Source: Psychrobacter okhotskensis (GTDB taxonomy: Bacteria; Pseudomonadota; Gammaproteobacteria; Pseudomonadales; Moraxellaceae). Taken from it: a DNA stretch of 64,000 nucleotides. Position numbers and translations under genes: made by a program. The DNA lies in assembly GCF_013248965.1 (NCBI RefSeq), contig NZ_JABRVQ010000005.1:1-64000 (forward strand), written 5' to 3'. Below, piece after piece: positions 27,837 through 37,205 of the stretch; position 1 is the first letter of the stretch, and every line of letters begins with the position of its first letter. A model generated the notes under the pieces. That model searched no databases. It worked only from the letters and a program-made list of their open reading frames with translations, and was not told the DNA's origin.

Positions 27837-28862
27837 TTATTCAGGTAACTTGGTCTGCTCTGGTAGCCAATCAGCCATCTCATCTGGTAATGGTGCAGTA
27901 ATAGTCTTATAACCCGGAATGTCTAAGCGCCATGCATGCAAGCACAGACGATGCACGCCAGATTTGTCATGTACGTTGTACTTATCGTCACCTAGGATAG
28001 CGTGACCCAGATGAGCCAAATGCACCCGGATTTGATGGGTACGACCCGTTAGTGGCTTCGCTTCGATTAAGCTGACCGGCTGACCGGCAATCATAAAACG
28101 GCCATGCACGATAATATCTGTCTGGCTTTCTTTAGATTGAGGATCCTGCGCATCTACTTTCACGCGGCGCTCACCACTAGCCAGTGTATAGCGTAGCAAT
28201 GGTGCATCGATACGTTGCTCATTCAGGGCAGGCTGACCCTTAGCAATGCATAGATAATGCTTTTGGATGGTTTTATCGACGAGATGCTGCTGCAAAGTTT
28301 TCAGCGCTGAGCGCTTCTTAGAAATCATCAGCAGACCTGAGGTATCTTTATCGATGCGATGAATCAGCTCTAGGTATTTTTTACCAGTCACTTCACGCAT
28401 GGCTTCGATAACGCCAAAATCAAGGCCGCTGCCACCATGTACGGCAATACCAGAAGGCTTATTGAGCACTAGCAGACCATCGTCTTCATAGACCACTCGC
28501 GCCAATAAGCTATTGGCAAATTCAGTGCTGATAATGGGTTTTTCACGGGTAGCCAGTACCACTGGCGCAATACGCACTACATCCTCACGCTGTACTCTAT
28601 CGTGTGCTTTGCAGCGCTTATTGTTGACTCGAATCTCATCTGAGCGAATCATTTTATAAATATGCGACTTAGGCAGACCTTTTAGGCGGTTCAATAAAAA
28701 GTTATCTAAGCGCTGGTCGTGCTGATGGCGAGTGACTTCAAGGTAATTGACCTTTTCAAAGTTACTAATCTCATCGTCGGCGCTTTGCGGGCGAGTTTTG
28801 CTATTGAAGATAGCAGGAGCTTCATGGGTAGTTGCGTCGTCAGTCATTTTGGAGTTTGTCAT
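27837..28862 (-). CDS. rluC: 23S rRNA pseudouridine synthase RluC
   Basis: 341 aa RluA-family enzyme. The N-terminal S4 RNA-binding domain (about 50-110) includes QRLDNFLLNRLKGLPKSHIYKM. The catalytic motif HRIDKDTSGLL holds the nucleophilic Asp near residue 170, and GRTHQIRVHLAHLGHAILGD follows. The divergent position opposite rne matches the E. coli rne/rluC arrangement and supports RluC (positions 955/2504/2580) over RluD. An N-terminal polar extension of about 40 residues is longer than in E. coli. Confidence 0.93.
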   Translation of the reverse strand: MTNSKMTDDATTHEAPAIFNSKTRPQSADDEISNFEKVNYLEVTRHQHDQRLDNFLLNRLKGLPKSHIYKMIRSDEIRVNNKRCKAHDRVQREDVVRIAPVVLATREKPIISTEFANSLLARVVYEDDGLLVLNKPSGIAVHGGSGLDFGVIEAMREVTGKKYLELIHRIDKDTSGLLMISKKRSALKTLQQHLVDKTIQKHYLCIAKGQPALNEQRIDAPLLRYTLASGERRVKVDAQDPQSKESQTDIIVHGRFMIAGQPVSLIEAKPLTGRTHQIRVHLAHLGHAILGDDKYNVHDKSGVHRLCLHAWRLDIPGYKTITAPLPDEMADWLPEQTKLPE

Positions 28863-30088
28863 TTTTAGTTAGGTATTTACACAAAGATTTGTTATAGTTT
28901 AGCATGTTGAGCGCCAATTAAGCAGAGGTTGCGGCAATAATCGTTATTGTCTCAAACAACTTATCGCCATCTTTACTACTTGCTAGTAACGAGGCCTACA
29001 TTGTACTTCAAGCTAATTTTGCACGCATCATCTAATTTTTAGGATAAAATGCCAATTAACACATGGCATAGCGTCCAGTAAACGGTATTTATACCAAATA
29101 TAATCGCCTTGACCATGGTAGCAAACGCGCCCATGTATCAAGCGATAGCAGTACACAACTACTCATTTAACGCACGACCACGACTTGATTTTTAATCATG
29201 CAAGCGCGCGCAATTGAGCAAGTGATGGTAGTCCGATATTAAGAGTTTAGAGCTGCCTGAATATTGGCGGTCAAACAGATATAATAGATGTCATATAAAA
29301 GATATATACCCAATCGAGCGATTTGCCGATTACTATTCTGTTTGCCAAGTACGCCCCGCTGAGCAGCAGCGCAGTGGCACTCTTAAGGTCAGACACCAAA
29401 ATACATAGATGTTATAAGTTAAAATAATAGATAAAACAATTGATTTGATTTGAGCTAATATTGAGAGGTTCGTTGAATTTAACGGTTTAGCGAATAAACC
29501 GAACAGCGAATGAATTGTGACCATGTGGCAAGCGCTTCGATAGACTCTTACAAAGTATATTACATGCCCTTCACCACTTTAGATGTTCATCATCTTGGTA
29601 AAACTTACGATGGCAAGATGTTAATCGCCAAGCCTCTAGGCCGATAAAAACGGTTGACAGTCGGTGTCGATATTTTAGCGGTAGTTTTCAAGCCCTTAAA
29701 GTGTGACAGTAGATAATATTACAGCCTTACACTCTGTATCAGTAACTACTTAAAGCTCTCTGTTTGCTACGCTCAAACGCAGTCAATTCATTGTGAATTA
29801 ATAGGCAATTTTTTTATATGTGCCACTTAATACGCTCTTTTATTTATTCAATTTTATCTGAGCACAACGCTGCTCTATCATCTGGTATTTTTAGCTAATC
29901 TTAATATTAGCGTCCCTTGCTACCACCGCTTCCTTGCTTTGGTTATTATTATATTGATCACTGTCCAATTGGCAGTCTGAATAAATCGTTAATGTGGCTT
30001 GTTATAAAAGCCACTTACCATAAAAGTTTTTTCATTCAGAGTTTTTCAATATATTAGTCGTTGTCCTGTGTATTCATAGGATAATAGT
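28863..30088. promoter_or_regulatory. 1.2-kb divergent rluC-rne region, probably including a long rne 5' leader
   Basis: No credible coding frame. A hairpin GTGGCTT-N7-AAGCCAC at 29994-30014 lies 75 bp before the rne start. In E. coli rne is autoregulated through a structured 5' UTR cut by RNase E, and AU-rich single-stranded stretches flank the hairpin here, so a similar leader is plausible. Just before the rne ATG, AGGATAATAGT offers a ribosome-binding site. The far half (28.9-29.7 kb) shows nothing assignable. Confidence 0.45.
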
Positions 30089-33000
30089 ATGAAACGCATT
30101 CTGATTAACGCCACTCAAAACGAAGAAATTCGTGTCGCCTTATGTAAAGGCAACCATCTTTACGATTTCGATTTAGAAAACCGTACCCGCGAACAAAAAA
30201 AATCTAACATCTATAAAGGCCACGTCACCCGTGTCGAGCCGTCGCTTGAAGCCGTGTTTGTCGAATATGGCTCACAGCGTCAAGGCTTTTTGCCGATTCG
30301 TGAAATTTCTGCTGAATATCTAAGCGGCAATCCACGTGACGAAAATATCAAAAAACTCATCAAAGAAGGTGATGAGCTCATCGTCCAAGTCGAAAAAGAA
30401 GAGCGCGGTAATAAAGGCGCTGCCCTATCGACTTATGTGTCATTAGCCGGACGTTATCTGGTATTGATGCCAAACAACCCTCGTGGCGGCGGTATCTCAC
30501 GTCAAATCTCAGGTAAATTGCGCGAAGATATGAAACGCATGCTAGGCGGGCTTGACTTGCCAAAAGGCATGAGCGTCATTATTCGTACTGCTGGTATTGG
30601 TAAAACTCAAGAAGATTTGCAACACGATTTAAACCATCTGCTCAATATCTGGCAAGCCATCCAAGAGCAAAACCAAAAATATCCATCACCGCGCTTGGTA
30701 CATCAAGAAGCGGGCGTTGTTACTCGTGCCGTGCGTGATTATCTACGCGATGACATTGCTGAGATTTGGATCGATAACGAAAACGCTTATATAGAAGCGG
30801 CAGGCTTCATCGATGCGGTCATGCCAAAACAAGCTGAAAAACTGCGTAAATATACCGATTATGAGCCGATGTTTTCGCGCTTTAATATCGAAAAACAAAT
30901 CGAAACTGCCTATCAGCGTGAAGTGCGCCTGCCATCAGGCGGCTCAATCGTTATCGACCAAACTGAAGCCTTGGTCTCTATCGATATCAACTCAGCCAAA
31001 TCAACCAAAGGCTCAGATGTCGCTGAGACGGCTTATCATACCAACTTAGAAGCCGCAGACGAGATTGCTCGTCAATTGCGTCTGCGTGATATGGGCGGCT
31101 TAATTGTCATTGATTTCATTGACATGAATGACAATAAGCACCAAAAAGAAGTGGAAAAACGTCTGATTGATGCCACCAAATATGACCGCGCGCGCGTGCA
31201 ATTTGGGGATATCTCTAAGTTTGGTCTGATGGAGATGAGCCGTCAGCGTCTGCGTCCGTCATTAGAAGAGTCGACGGGTTATATCTGCCCGCGCTGTCAT
31301 GGCAACGGTATGATTCGTGACTTGCGCTCGCTGTCACTATCGATTATGCGTCAGATTGAACAAATTGCGCTAAAAGAGCGTCAAGGTGAAGTGCAAGCCG
31401 AAGTACCGACTGATATCGCAGCTTTCTTATTAAATGAAAAGCGCGATGCCTTAGTTTATCTTGAGCAAGACAGTGGTACGCGTATCACCATCTTGCCGCA
31501 CGCGCATTTAGAGTCACCAAACTTTAAGCTACACTTTAACCGTGATGGCTTTGCGCCTTCAAGCTACGAGCGTATTACGGATACAGCCCAAGAACATAGT
31601 GATCTTGGCTACGAGGTTGACTGGCAAACTGCTGAGAAAGAGCGTCCCGAGCAGCAGCCGACCCGCCAGCCACGTCAAGTAGCAGACAATAGCGCCACAA
31701 GCCAAGCAGCTAACCGCGCACCTACTACTGCCCCAAGCGCAACTGAGCAACAGCAGACTAGCACCGTCAGTCATAGCAATGAGCGTCGTAATAATACGAA
31801 TACGAACGCCAATAACGCTGTGTCAGCACGTGCACCACAAGACAATAAAGCGAGCGTTGCCGCGCCTGTAACCACTCAAGCTGCTAGTGTTGCAACGACT
31901 GTGCAGCCGCAAGCTGTGGCATGGTTGTCGAATCTATTTGCACAAGCCCCGCAGGCGCAAACAACCAATAGTGTCAGTAGTCGTGATGCCGCAGAAGCCA
32001 TCGAAGCCCTCGTAAACAATGGTGGGCAAAGTTTAGGCTCTTTCGGACAAGTTGATAATAGCGCGTTGACTGGCAATGCCCAGAGCACATCGCAAACGAC
32101 TCAACCAGAGAGCAGCCAAAAAAGCGATAACCAAGCGTCGAATACCAACGCTAACCGTCAGCAAGCACGTCGCAACACGGACAGTGATAATGACAGTGAC
32201 GACAACAATGCTGAGGATAGAAGAAGACGTAAGCCGCGCAAATCAAGATCTTCTAAGCCGCATCAAAGAAAAGAGCAGCGTGACGAGACGAGCAATGATG
32301 ATGTAGCCAACAATAATGCCGATAGCAGCGCTGCAACCAATACTGATGACAAATCAGCTGATAGTAGCCAAGACAAACGTCAGCAGGACAATAGCAATAG
32401 ACGCCCTAACGATCGTAATCGCAATAATCGTCAAGATAGCAACCGTAATAGTAATAACAACGGGCGTAACGACAGCAATCGCGATGATACTGAGCAAAAA
32501 GACAGTAACGAGGCAGCGGCAGCAGACGAGCAGACTCGCACTAAACGTAAGTCGAACGCTCAGCGTGCCTCACGCGGCAAGCTTGAGCGCGGCGATACAC
32601 TAACAGCTGACAATGTTAAGCAAAACGCTCAGCAAACGGCTACCAGCGCTAGCAAGAACCAATCAAGCACACGCCGAAACCAAGACCCTAACGAAGTAGT
32701 GCTACAGGTCAATGAAGCAACCAATGAGCTTAAGACACCAGAAGTGGTGCACTTATCCTTAGATGACAGCAAGTCTACACAGACAACTCGTCAGTCAGCT
32801 GAAGAACAAAGCTCCGCGCGCGATACGACGAAAGACGAAGCAGCGAAAGAGCGTACAGACAATAGTCATACTCAGCAGAACGCTGCTAAAGAAAGTGTCC
32901 ACCAGCAAAATAGCGCGGTGAAAAATACTGACAAGCATGGTACGAATGAGCACGGTACCAGTCAGCACGTTACCAGTCAGAAAAGTACTCAGGTGAAAAG

Positions 33001-34456
33001 TGCTCAGGTGAAAAGTGCTCAGGTGAAAAGCGCTGAAGAAAAAATCACTGCAGAAAAAAGCGCTGATATAAAAAGTAACGCTAAACAGGATAATGAGTCT
33101 GTTAGTGAGACGCAAAAAGGCAATACCCAAGCCAATACTGGCAAAAGCAATGATGCAGAAGTGAGCACTACGGCAGATCAGGTGCAACAGGCTGCACCTA
33201 CAGACGACCGTAAAGTCAATGACAAAACAGCATCGGTAGATGAGCAAACAGCGTCTAAAAACAGTGTTGACAGTCAAGCGGATAGTCAGAAGCCAGTCAC
33301 TACTGAGGCAGCTAGCGTAGCAGCACCAAGCGCACAAAAAACTGACGACGGCAATGCAACTACGCCCGCGACGGATACTAGCAACCCTAGTAACTCAGCG
33401 CTTGAGCTGACGCATGACGCATTGTTTGCCAAACGCTACGTGACAGCTAAGAAGTTCGGGCAAGCGAGCAATGACCCACGTGTCGTTCGTAGTCAGCAAG
33501 CGCAATCTGCTGAGCAGCCGCAAGCAACTGAGCAAGTAGTAACAAGCGCACCAAGCATTCGTGGTACAGTTGGTGACTTTGTTCGTAAGGCATTAACCGA
33601 TGCAGAAAGTCGTTTAAAAAATGATGGTGTCATCAGCTGCTTTATTGCTGCTATCGAAACACATACGCAGCAAGCCCAACCGGCTGTTAATGGCGCTAAG
33701 GTTGAACGCGATTCAAGCGAGAACAAAGGCGACGACAATGACTTTGCCACTCGTCGCTTTGACTTTAGCAACTACGGCTATCAACCTTTAGCCGCGGATT
33801 ACCTTGCCCGCTTTGAGGCGATGACGCAAGCAGTCAGTCAGTTTGCGGCAGCACAAGGTAAAACAGCCGTTGAGCCACGTGCTATTGGCAAACGTGCTAG
33901 CAACGATCCGCGCGGTCAACATCCTGATTATCAGGAACCAGCGGTACTCACTATTGCTGATGAGCAAGCAGCGCAGCCAACCATGACCGCTAGCGAGCCA
34001 GTCACTGAGTCTAAGCAAGCTGGTAACGACGTTGATGCGCATAAAGTCGAAGCTACTGCTTTGACCAGTGAAGCACAGACAGACAATATCACTGCTGAGA
34101 GCGAACAACTGCTAAAAGCAGAGCAAGCGCTAGAAGAGGCAAATGCCAGTGGCAATGGCAATGATAATAGAACTGCTGATGTCAAAGATGTTGAGGCTGA
34201 GCAAGCAGAAACTGAGCAGCCTATAGTGGAGCAACTGACTAAAGAAGAAAGTCAGGCAGCTAAGTCAAAAACCACGATTGCCAGTTATAAAAACATGATT
34301 GAGAATGTGGCGGAGCAACTATTGCCACAAACAGGTATGTTTAATTTAACCACGCCAAAAGTACCAAAGGCACGCAGCCGTAAGCCAAAGACTGACCATA
34401 AAAAGCCAACGCAAGCTGAAAAGCTAGAGTCTGGTGAGTCAGACAGCGAAAGCTAA
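30089..34456 (+). CDS. rne: Ribonuclease E
   Basis: 1455 aa, much longer than E. coli RNase E (1061). The catalytic N-terminal half (about 1-500) includes the S1 domain (IYKGHVTRVEPSLEAVFVEY), the 5' sensor/RNase H-like part, and the Mg-binding aspartates in VSIDINSAKST and GLIVIDFIDMNDN. The Zn-link CPRCHGNG lies with its first Cys at residue 400. The remaining ~950 residues are a low-complexity N/Q/S/T/K/R-rich scaffold with basic patches (RRRRKPRKSRSSKPH-like), expected to bind RNA and degradosome partners. A short ordered-looking block recurs near the C-terminus (GTVGDFVRKAL..., ARSRKPKTDHKKPTQ). Initiates decay of most mRNAs and matures rRNA. Confidence 0.96.
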   Translation: MKRILINATQNEEIRVALCKGNHLYDFDLENRTREQKKSNIYKGHVTRVEPSLEAVFVEYGSQRQGFLPIREISAEYLSGNPRDENIKKLIKEGDELIVQVEKEERGNKGAALSTYVSLAGRYLVLMPNNPRGGGISRQISGKLREDMKRMLGGLDLPKGMSVIIRTAGIGKTQEDLQHDLNHLLNIWQAIQEQNQKYPSPRLVHQEAGVVTRAVRDYLRDDIAEIWIDNENAYIEAAGFIDAVMPKQAEKLRKYTDYEPMFSRFNIEKQIETAYQREVRLPSGGSIVIDQTEALVSIDINSAKSTKGSDVAETAYHTNLEAADEIARQLRLRDMGGLIVIDFIDMNDNKHQKEVEKRLIDATKYDRARVQFGDISKFGLMEMSRQRLRPSLEESTGYICPRCHGNGMIRDLRSLSLSIMRQIEQIALKERQGEVQAEVPTDIAAFLLNEKRDALVYLEQDSGTRITILPHAHLESPNFKLHFNRDGFAPSSYERITDTAQEHSDLGYEVDWQTAEKERPEQQPTRQPRQVADNSATSQAANRAPTTAPSATEQQQTSTVSHSNERRNNTNTNANNAVSARAPQDNKASVAAPVTTQAASVATTVQPQAVAWLSNLFAQAPQAQTTNSVSSRDAAEAIEALVNNGGQSLGSFGQVDNSALTGNAQSTSQTTQPESSQKSDNQASNTNANRQQARRNTDSDNDSDDNNAEDRRRRKPRKSRSSKPHQRKEQRDETSNDDVANNNADSSAATNTDDKSADSSQDKRQQDNSNRRPNDRNRNNRQDSNRNSNNNGRNDSNRDDTEQKDSNEAAAADEQTRTKRKSNAQRASRGKLERGDTLTADNVKQNAQQTATSASKNQSSTRRNQDPNEVVLQVNEATNELKTPEVVHLSLDDSKSTQTTRQSAEEQSSARDTTKDEAAKERTDNSHTQQNAAKESVHQQNSAVKNTDKHGTNEHGTSQHVTSQKSTQVKSAQVKSAQVKSAEEKITAEKSADIKSNAKQDNESVSETQKGNTQANTGKSNDAEVSTTADQVQQAAPTDDRKVNDKTASVDEQTASKNSVDSQADSQKPVTTEAASVAAPSAQKTDDGNATTPATDTSNPSNSALELTHDALFAKRYVTAKKFGQASNDPRVVRSQQAQSAEQPQATEQVVTSAPSIRGTVGDFVRKALTDAESRLKNDGVISCFIAAIETHTQQAQPAVNGAKVERDSSENKGDDNDFATRRFDFSNYGYQPLAADYLARFEAMTQAVSQFAAAQGKTAVEPRAIGKRASNDPRGQHPDYQEPAVLTIADEQAAQPTMTASEPVTESKQAGNDVDAHKVEATALTSEAQTDNITAESEQLLKAEQALEEANASGNGNDNRTADVKDVEAEQAETEQPIVEQLTKEESQAAKSKTTIASYKNMIENVAEQLLPQTGMFNLTTPKVPKARSRKPKTDHKKPTQAEKLESGESDSES
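32990..33034 (+). repeat. 15-bp in-frame tandem repeat x3 inside rne
   Basis: CAGGTGAAAAGTGCT occurs three times in a row, with one change in the last copy, coding for QVKSA units. The flanks hold related KSA-type units (ADIKS, AEEK). The repeats lie within the disordered scaffold, where length change by replication slippage would be tolerated. Confidence 0.9.
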
Positions 34457-34473
34457 TTGTAGAGCCTAAAAGC

Positions 34474-34512
34474 AAAAGCCCCAAAGTTGTCAGCAATTTT
34501 GGGGCTTTTTTA
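34474..34512 (+). terminator. Intrinsic terminator after rne
   Basis: AAAAGCCCCAAA and TTTTGGGGCTTTTTT pair around an 11-nt loop, about 18 bp after the rne stop. Confidence 0.95.
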
Positions 34513-34568
34513 TTCTATAGGATTCTTTAAGCCTTAAAAGTGATCGCTTATATGCATTATATTTAATG

Positions 34569-34676
34569 TATAGGCAAGGAATTTTAGAATCGCTACAAGG
34601 CGACCGACCGCAGATAGTACACTGAGTACATCTAAGGCGTGTAACACTGTAGCGATTTCAAAGTGCTCTGACTATA
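34569..34676. repeat. ~108-bp imperfect palindrome between rne and the DUF808 gene
   Basis: Nested arms: TATAG/CTATA outermost, AATCGCTACA (34588-34597) with TGTAGCGATT (34648-34657), and AGATAGTAC/GTACATCT at the centre around ACTGA. The layout resembles a REP/BIME-type intergenic element or a small MITE. It lies just after the rne terminator and ends 6 bp before the stop of the convergent gene. Confidence 0.65.
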
Positions 34677-34681
34677 GCGCT

Positions 34682-35611
34682 TTAATGCGCAGAAGAAGCG
34701 TCTTCATCCTTACCGCGTATTTTGCCAATCATCGTCATAATGCCAACCATGATCACACCTACTACCAAGCCGACCAAACCATTTAGCAGCATCGTCGTCG
34801 CACTTTCAAATATGCCAGTCAGATGCGCCAAGTCTTCGACTTCATGATGCAAAAAGTCGATACCGTGTACCAGAATACCACCACCGACTAAGAACATTGC
34901 CAATGTCCCAGCGATAGTTAAAAACTTCATCAGCTTGGGTGCCGCCGATACCAAAAATTCACCGATTTTTTGCGTGACACTGCCTGATTTTTTCATCAGA
35001 TAAAGACCCGCATCATCCATTCTGACGATACCAGCAACCAAGCCATATACCCCAACCGTGATCGCTATCGCAATAATGGAGAGTACCAAGCTTTTTTCTA
35101 GCAAGCTTGCCCCTGCAGCTGAGCCTAAGGCAATGACGATAATCTCAGCAGACAAAATAAAATCTGTCCGAATAGCGCCTTTGATTTTTTCTTTTTCAAA
35201 AGCAACAAGATCGATGGTTTCATCCGCATTGGCTTGCCGACGGGCATTTTGCTCCTCGTCGTGTGGTAAGACGTGAGGCCAAAACTTATGAATGACCTTT
35301 TCAGCGCCTTCATAGGCTAAGAATAGCCCGCCACACATCAGCAAAAACGTCACCAAGGGTGGATAAATGGTACTGATTAATAACGCGGCCGGTACTAAAA
35401 TGAGCTTATTGATGAATGAACCTTTAGCGACGGCCCAAACCACTGGTAACTCGCGATTGGCTTTGACCCCTGTTACCTGCTCCGCATTCAGGGCTAAGTC
35501 ATCACCTAGCACCCCTGCGGTTTTTTTGGCGGCCACCTTGGTCATGACCGAAACGTCATCGAGTATTACACTGATATCATCAAGTAGGGTTAATAAACTG
35601 GCACCTGCCAT
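34682..35611 (-). CDS. DUF808 (YedI-like) inner-membrane protein
   Basis: 309 aa from the ATG at 35611, which has AAGGAG five bases upstream. Opens MAGASLLTLLDDISVILDDVSVMTKVAAKKTAGVLGDDL, the family signature, followed by VVWAVAKGSFINKLILVPAAL and GGLFLAYEGAEKV. About six hydrophobic segments. Members such as E. coli YedI are inner-membrane proteins of unknown role. It stands alone, with an intergenic palindrome at the 3' end and a 410-bp gap upstream. Confidence 0.9.
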   Translation of the reverse strand: MAGASLLTLLDDISVILDDVSVMTKVAAKKTAGVLGDDLALNAEQVTGVKANRELPVVWAVAKGSFINKLILVPAALLISTIYPPLVTFLLMCGGLFLAYEGAEKVIHKFWPHVLPHDEEQNARRQANADETIDLVAFEKEKIKGAIRTDFILSAEIIVIALGSAAGASLLEKSLVLSIIAIAITVGVYGLVAGIVRMDDAGLYLMKKSGSVTQKIGEFLVSAAPKLMKFLTIAGTLAMFLVGGGILVHGIDFLHHEVEDLAHLTGIFESATTMLLNGLVGLVVGVIMVGIMTMIGKIRGKDEDASSAH

Positions 35612-36026
35612 ACGCACTCCTTAGTATAAATTTGCTTAGATTAGTAAATGTTTCAAAATGACAGTACTTCAAAATAAATGTTGCAACATAATAGTGATGT
35701 CATCATAAAAAGTGATTATAAGCAGTAGACTACCTATAGGTGCGACGATATGAAATAGTACAAATGTATTTTATTTTTCCAAATTTAACCGCCATCGATG
35801 CATTATATTTATGATGGGCATAAAAATAGCCTTTAGAGGTTATTAAAAAAATTATGTTAATATAGCGTATATGATTACTTATCCTTTATGATTGATAAAT
35901 GCGATAAAACCAGCCAATGTCGCCCTTCTTACCACACGACCTACTCGTCATGATGGGTCAGAGACCATACAAAGCCCTTTTATTATGAACCCTTGATTAG
36001 GCGTGACTGCCTAAAGGAAACACCCT
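35612..36026. promoter_or_regulatory. Divergent DUF808 / dsbC intergenic region
   Basis: 415 bp, AT-rich in the centre, no coding frame. CCTAAAGGAAACACCCT before the dsbC ATG contains a plausible AAGGA ribosome-binding site. Nothing else is assignable. Confidence 0.5.
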
Positions 36027-36887
36027 ATGTCCTTCTCTCCTTTTTCGAAAGCCGTGCCGACTGCTGCTAATTTTTCACGCAACCATTTATCTCGGGTCAT
36101 GATGAGTGCCTTATTGGTCATCGTCGCGGCTGGCTGCTCAAACAATGCCGCCGATGCCACCAGTACTAATGCTAGCGTGGTTAATAGCGCTCAAGCCAAA
36201 ACCAGCACTGCCCCAATCACGACTGAAAGCGACGCTGCTGTGGTCAAAGCACTACAAGCCAACTTAAACGCCTCTGGCATTGAAGAAAAAATCATCTCCG
36301 CCGTGCCGACTGATATGGATGATATCTATTGGGTCACCGCTGAAGGGCTGCCTGCTTTTTTTACCGACAAATCCGGCAAGCATATTATTCAAGGGCAAAT
36401 CATTGCGGTTGGTGACGCTGCCCCCGTCGATATTAGCGCCGCCTTAGTCGCTGGTACTGCGCAAGAAGCGCTAACAGCCGTCGATAAAAGCGAGATGATT
36501 ATTTATCCTGCAAAAGGTGAAACCAAGGCTGTGGTCTACGCCTTTACCGATGCTGACTGTGGCTATTGTCGTAAGCTGCATTCAGAGATGGATGACATCA
36601 ATGCACGCGGTATCGAGGTACGTTATCTCGCATGGCCACGTAGTAAAGAATCAGTGCCTAAAATGGAGGCGATTTGGTGCAGTGAGGATCGCAATGCTGC
36701 CATGAATCAGGCCAAAATAGGCGCAGATATCCAAGGGCCTAGCTGTATCAATCCGGTGCAAGAGCATATGGCATTGGGCGCAAGACTTGGTGTGCGTGGT
36801 ACGCCAGCGATATTTACTGAAGCAGGCGAACAAGTAGGTGGTTATCTCCCAGCCGCCGAGTTGGCTCAAGCAGTTGGTGCTATCTAA
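36027..36887 (+). CDS. dsbC: Thiol:disulfide isomerase DsbC, lipoprotein-type
   Basis: 286 aa. N-terminal dimerisation domain (about 70-145), then a thioredoxin fold with active site CGYC at 178-181 (ADCGYCRKLH) and cis-proline loop RGTPAIF. DsbC rearranges wrong disulfides in the periplasm and is kept reduced by DsbD. An unusual point is the leader, which ends VAAGC, a lipobox. With the Ala/Ser/Thr-rich linker after it, this suggests a membrane-tethered rather than soluble DsbC. Upstream of hom, a pairing common in Pseudomonadales. Confidence 0.92.
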   Translation: MSFSPFSKAVPTAANFSRNHLSRVMMSALLVIVAAGCSNNAADATSTNASVVNSAQAKTSTAPITTESDAAVVKALQANLNASGIEEKIISAVPTDMDDIYWVTAEGLPAFFTDKSGKHIIQGQIIAVGDAAPVDISAALVAGTAQEALTAVDKSEMIIYPAKGETKAVVYAFTDADCGYCRKLHSEMDDINARGIEVRYLAWPRSKESVPKMEAIWCSEDRNAAMNQAKIGADIQGPSCINPVQEHMALGARLGVRGTPAIFTEAGEQVGGYLPAAELAQAVGAI

Positions 36888-37205
36888 GCGAACGCAGGCT
36901 ATTGAACGTAAGCTACTGAATTAAACGCGAGCGATTGATTCAGTAGCTGTTATATATTTTTGATATTGTTGACCACAGCGACATTGAGTAGACGTCACAA
37001 GCGCTTGTCGGTATGATACGATAAAGCGCAAGGCAACATCAGCCACATACTTTTTTATCTAAGCATTTTTTATCCCACTATAGTGAAGCAATGGCAAGAC
37101 TGACATTAGGAAGATGAGCGCAGACCGTACGTTTAGTACCGTAAGCGCATCTGATACCGTAACAGCTGGTCATTGCTGCACTATATTTAACCTTTTGAGG
37201 ATACT
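36888..37205. other. Intergenic region dsbC-hom
   Basis: 318 bp with no coding frame and no clear terminator. TTTTGAGGATACT supplies the ribosome-binding site for the GTG start of hom. Confidence 0.5.

Noticed and set aside
29333..29524. 63-codon minus-strand frame upstream of rne
   Set aside because: No ribosome-binding site, atypical composition, isolated in AT-rich non-coding DNA.
29564..29647. Short frame reading MPFTTLDVHHLGKTYDGK, reminiscent of the start of an ABC-transporter ATPase
   Set aside because: Only 27 codons before a stop and no continuing similarity in the other frames; it may be a gene remnant but the evidence is too thin to list.
32795..33337. 180-codon minus-strand frame inside rne
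   Set aside because: Complement of the low-complexity RNase E scaffold; the F/C/L-rich pattern arises from antisense reading of Lys/Ser/Thr/Ala codons.
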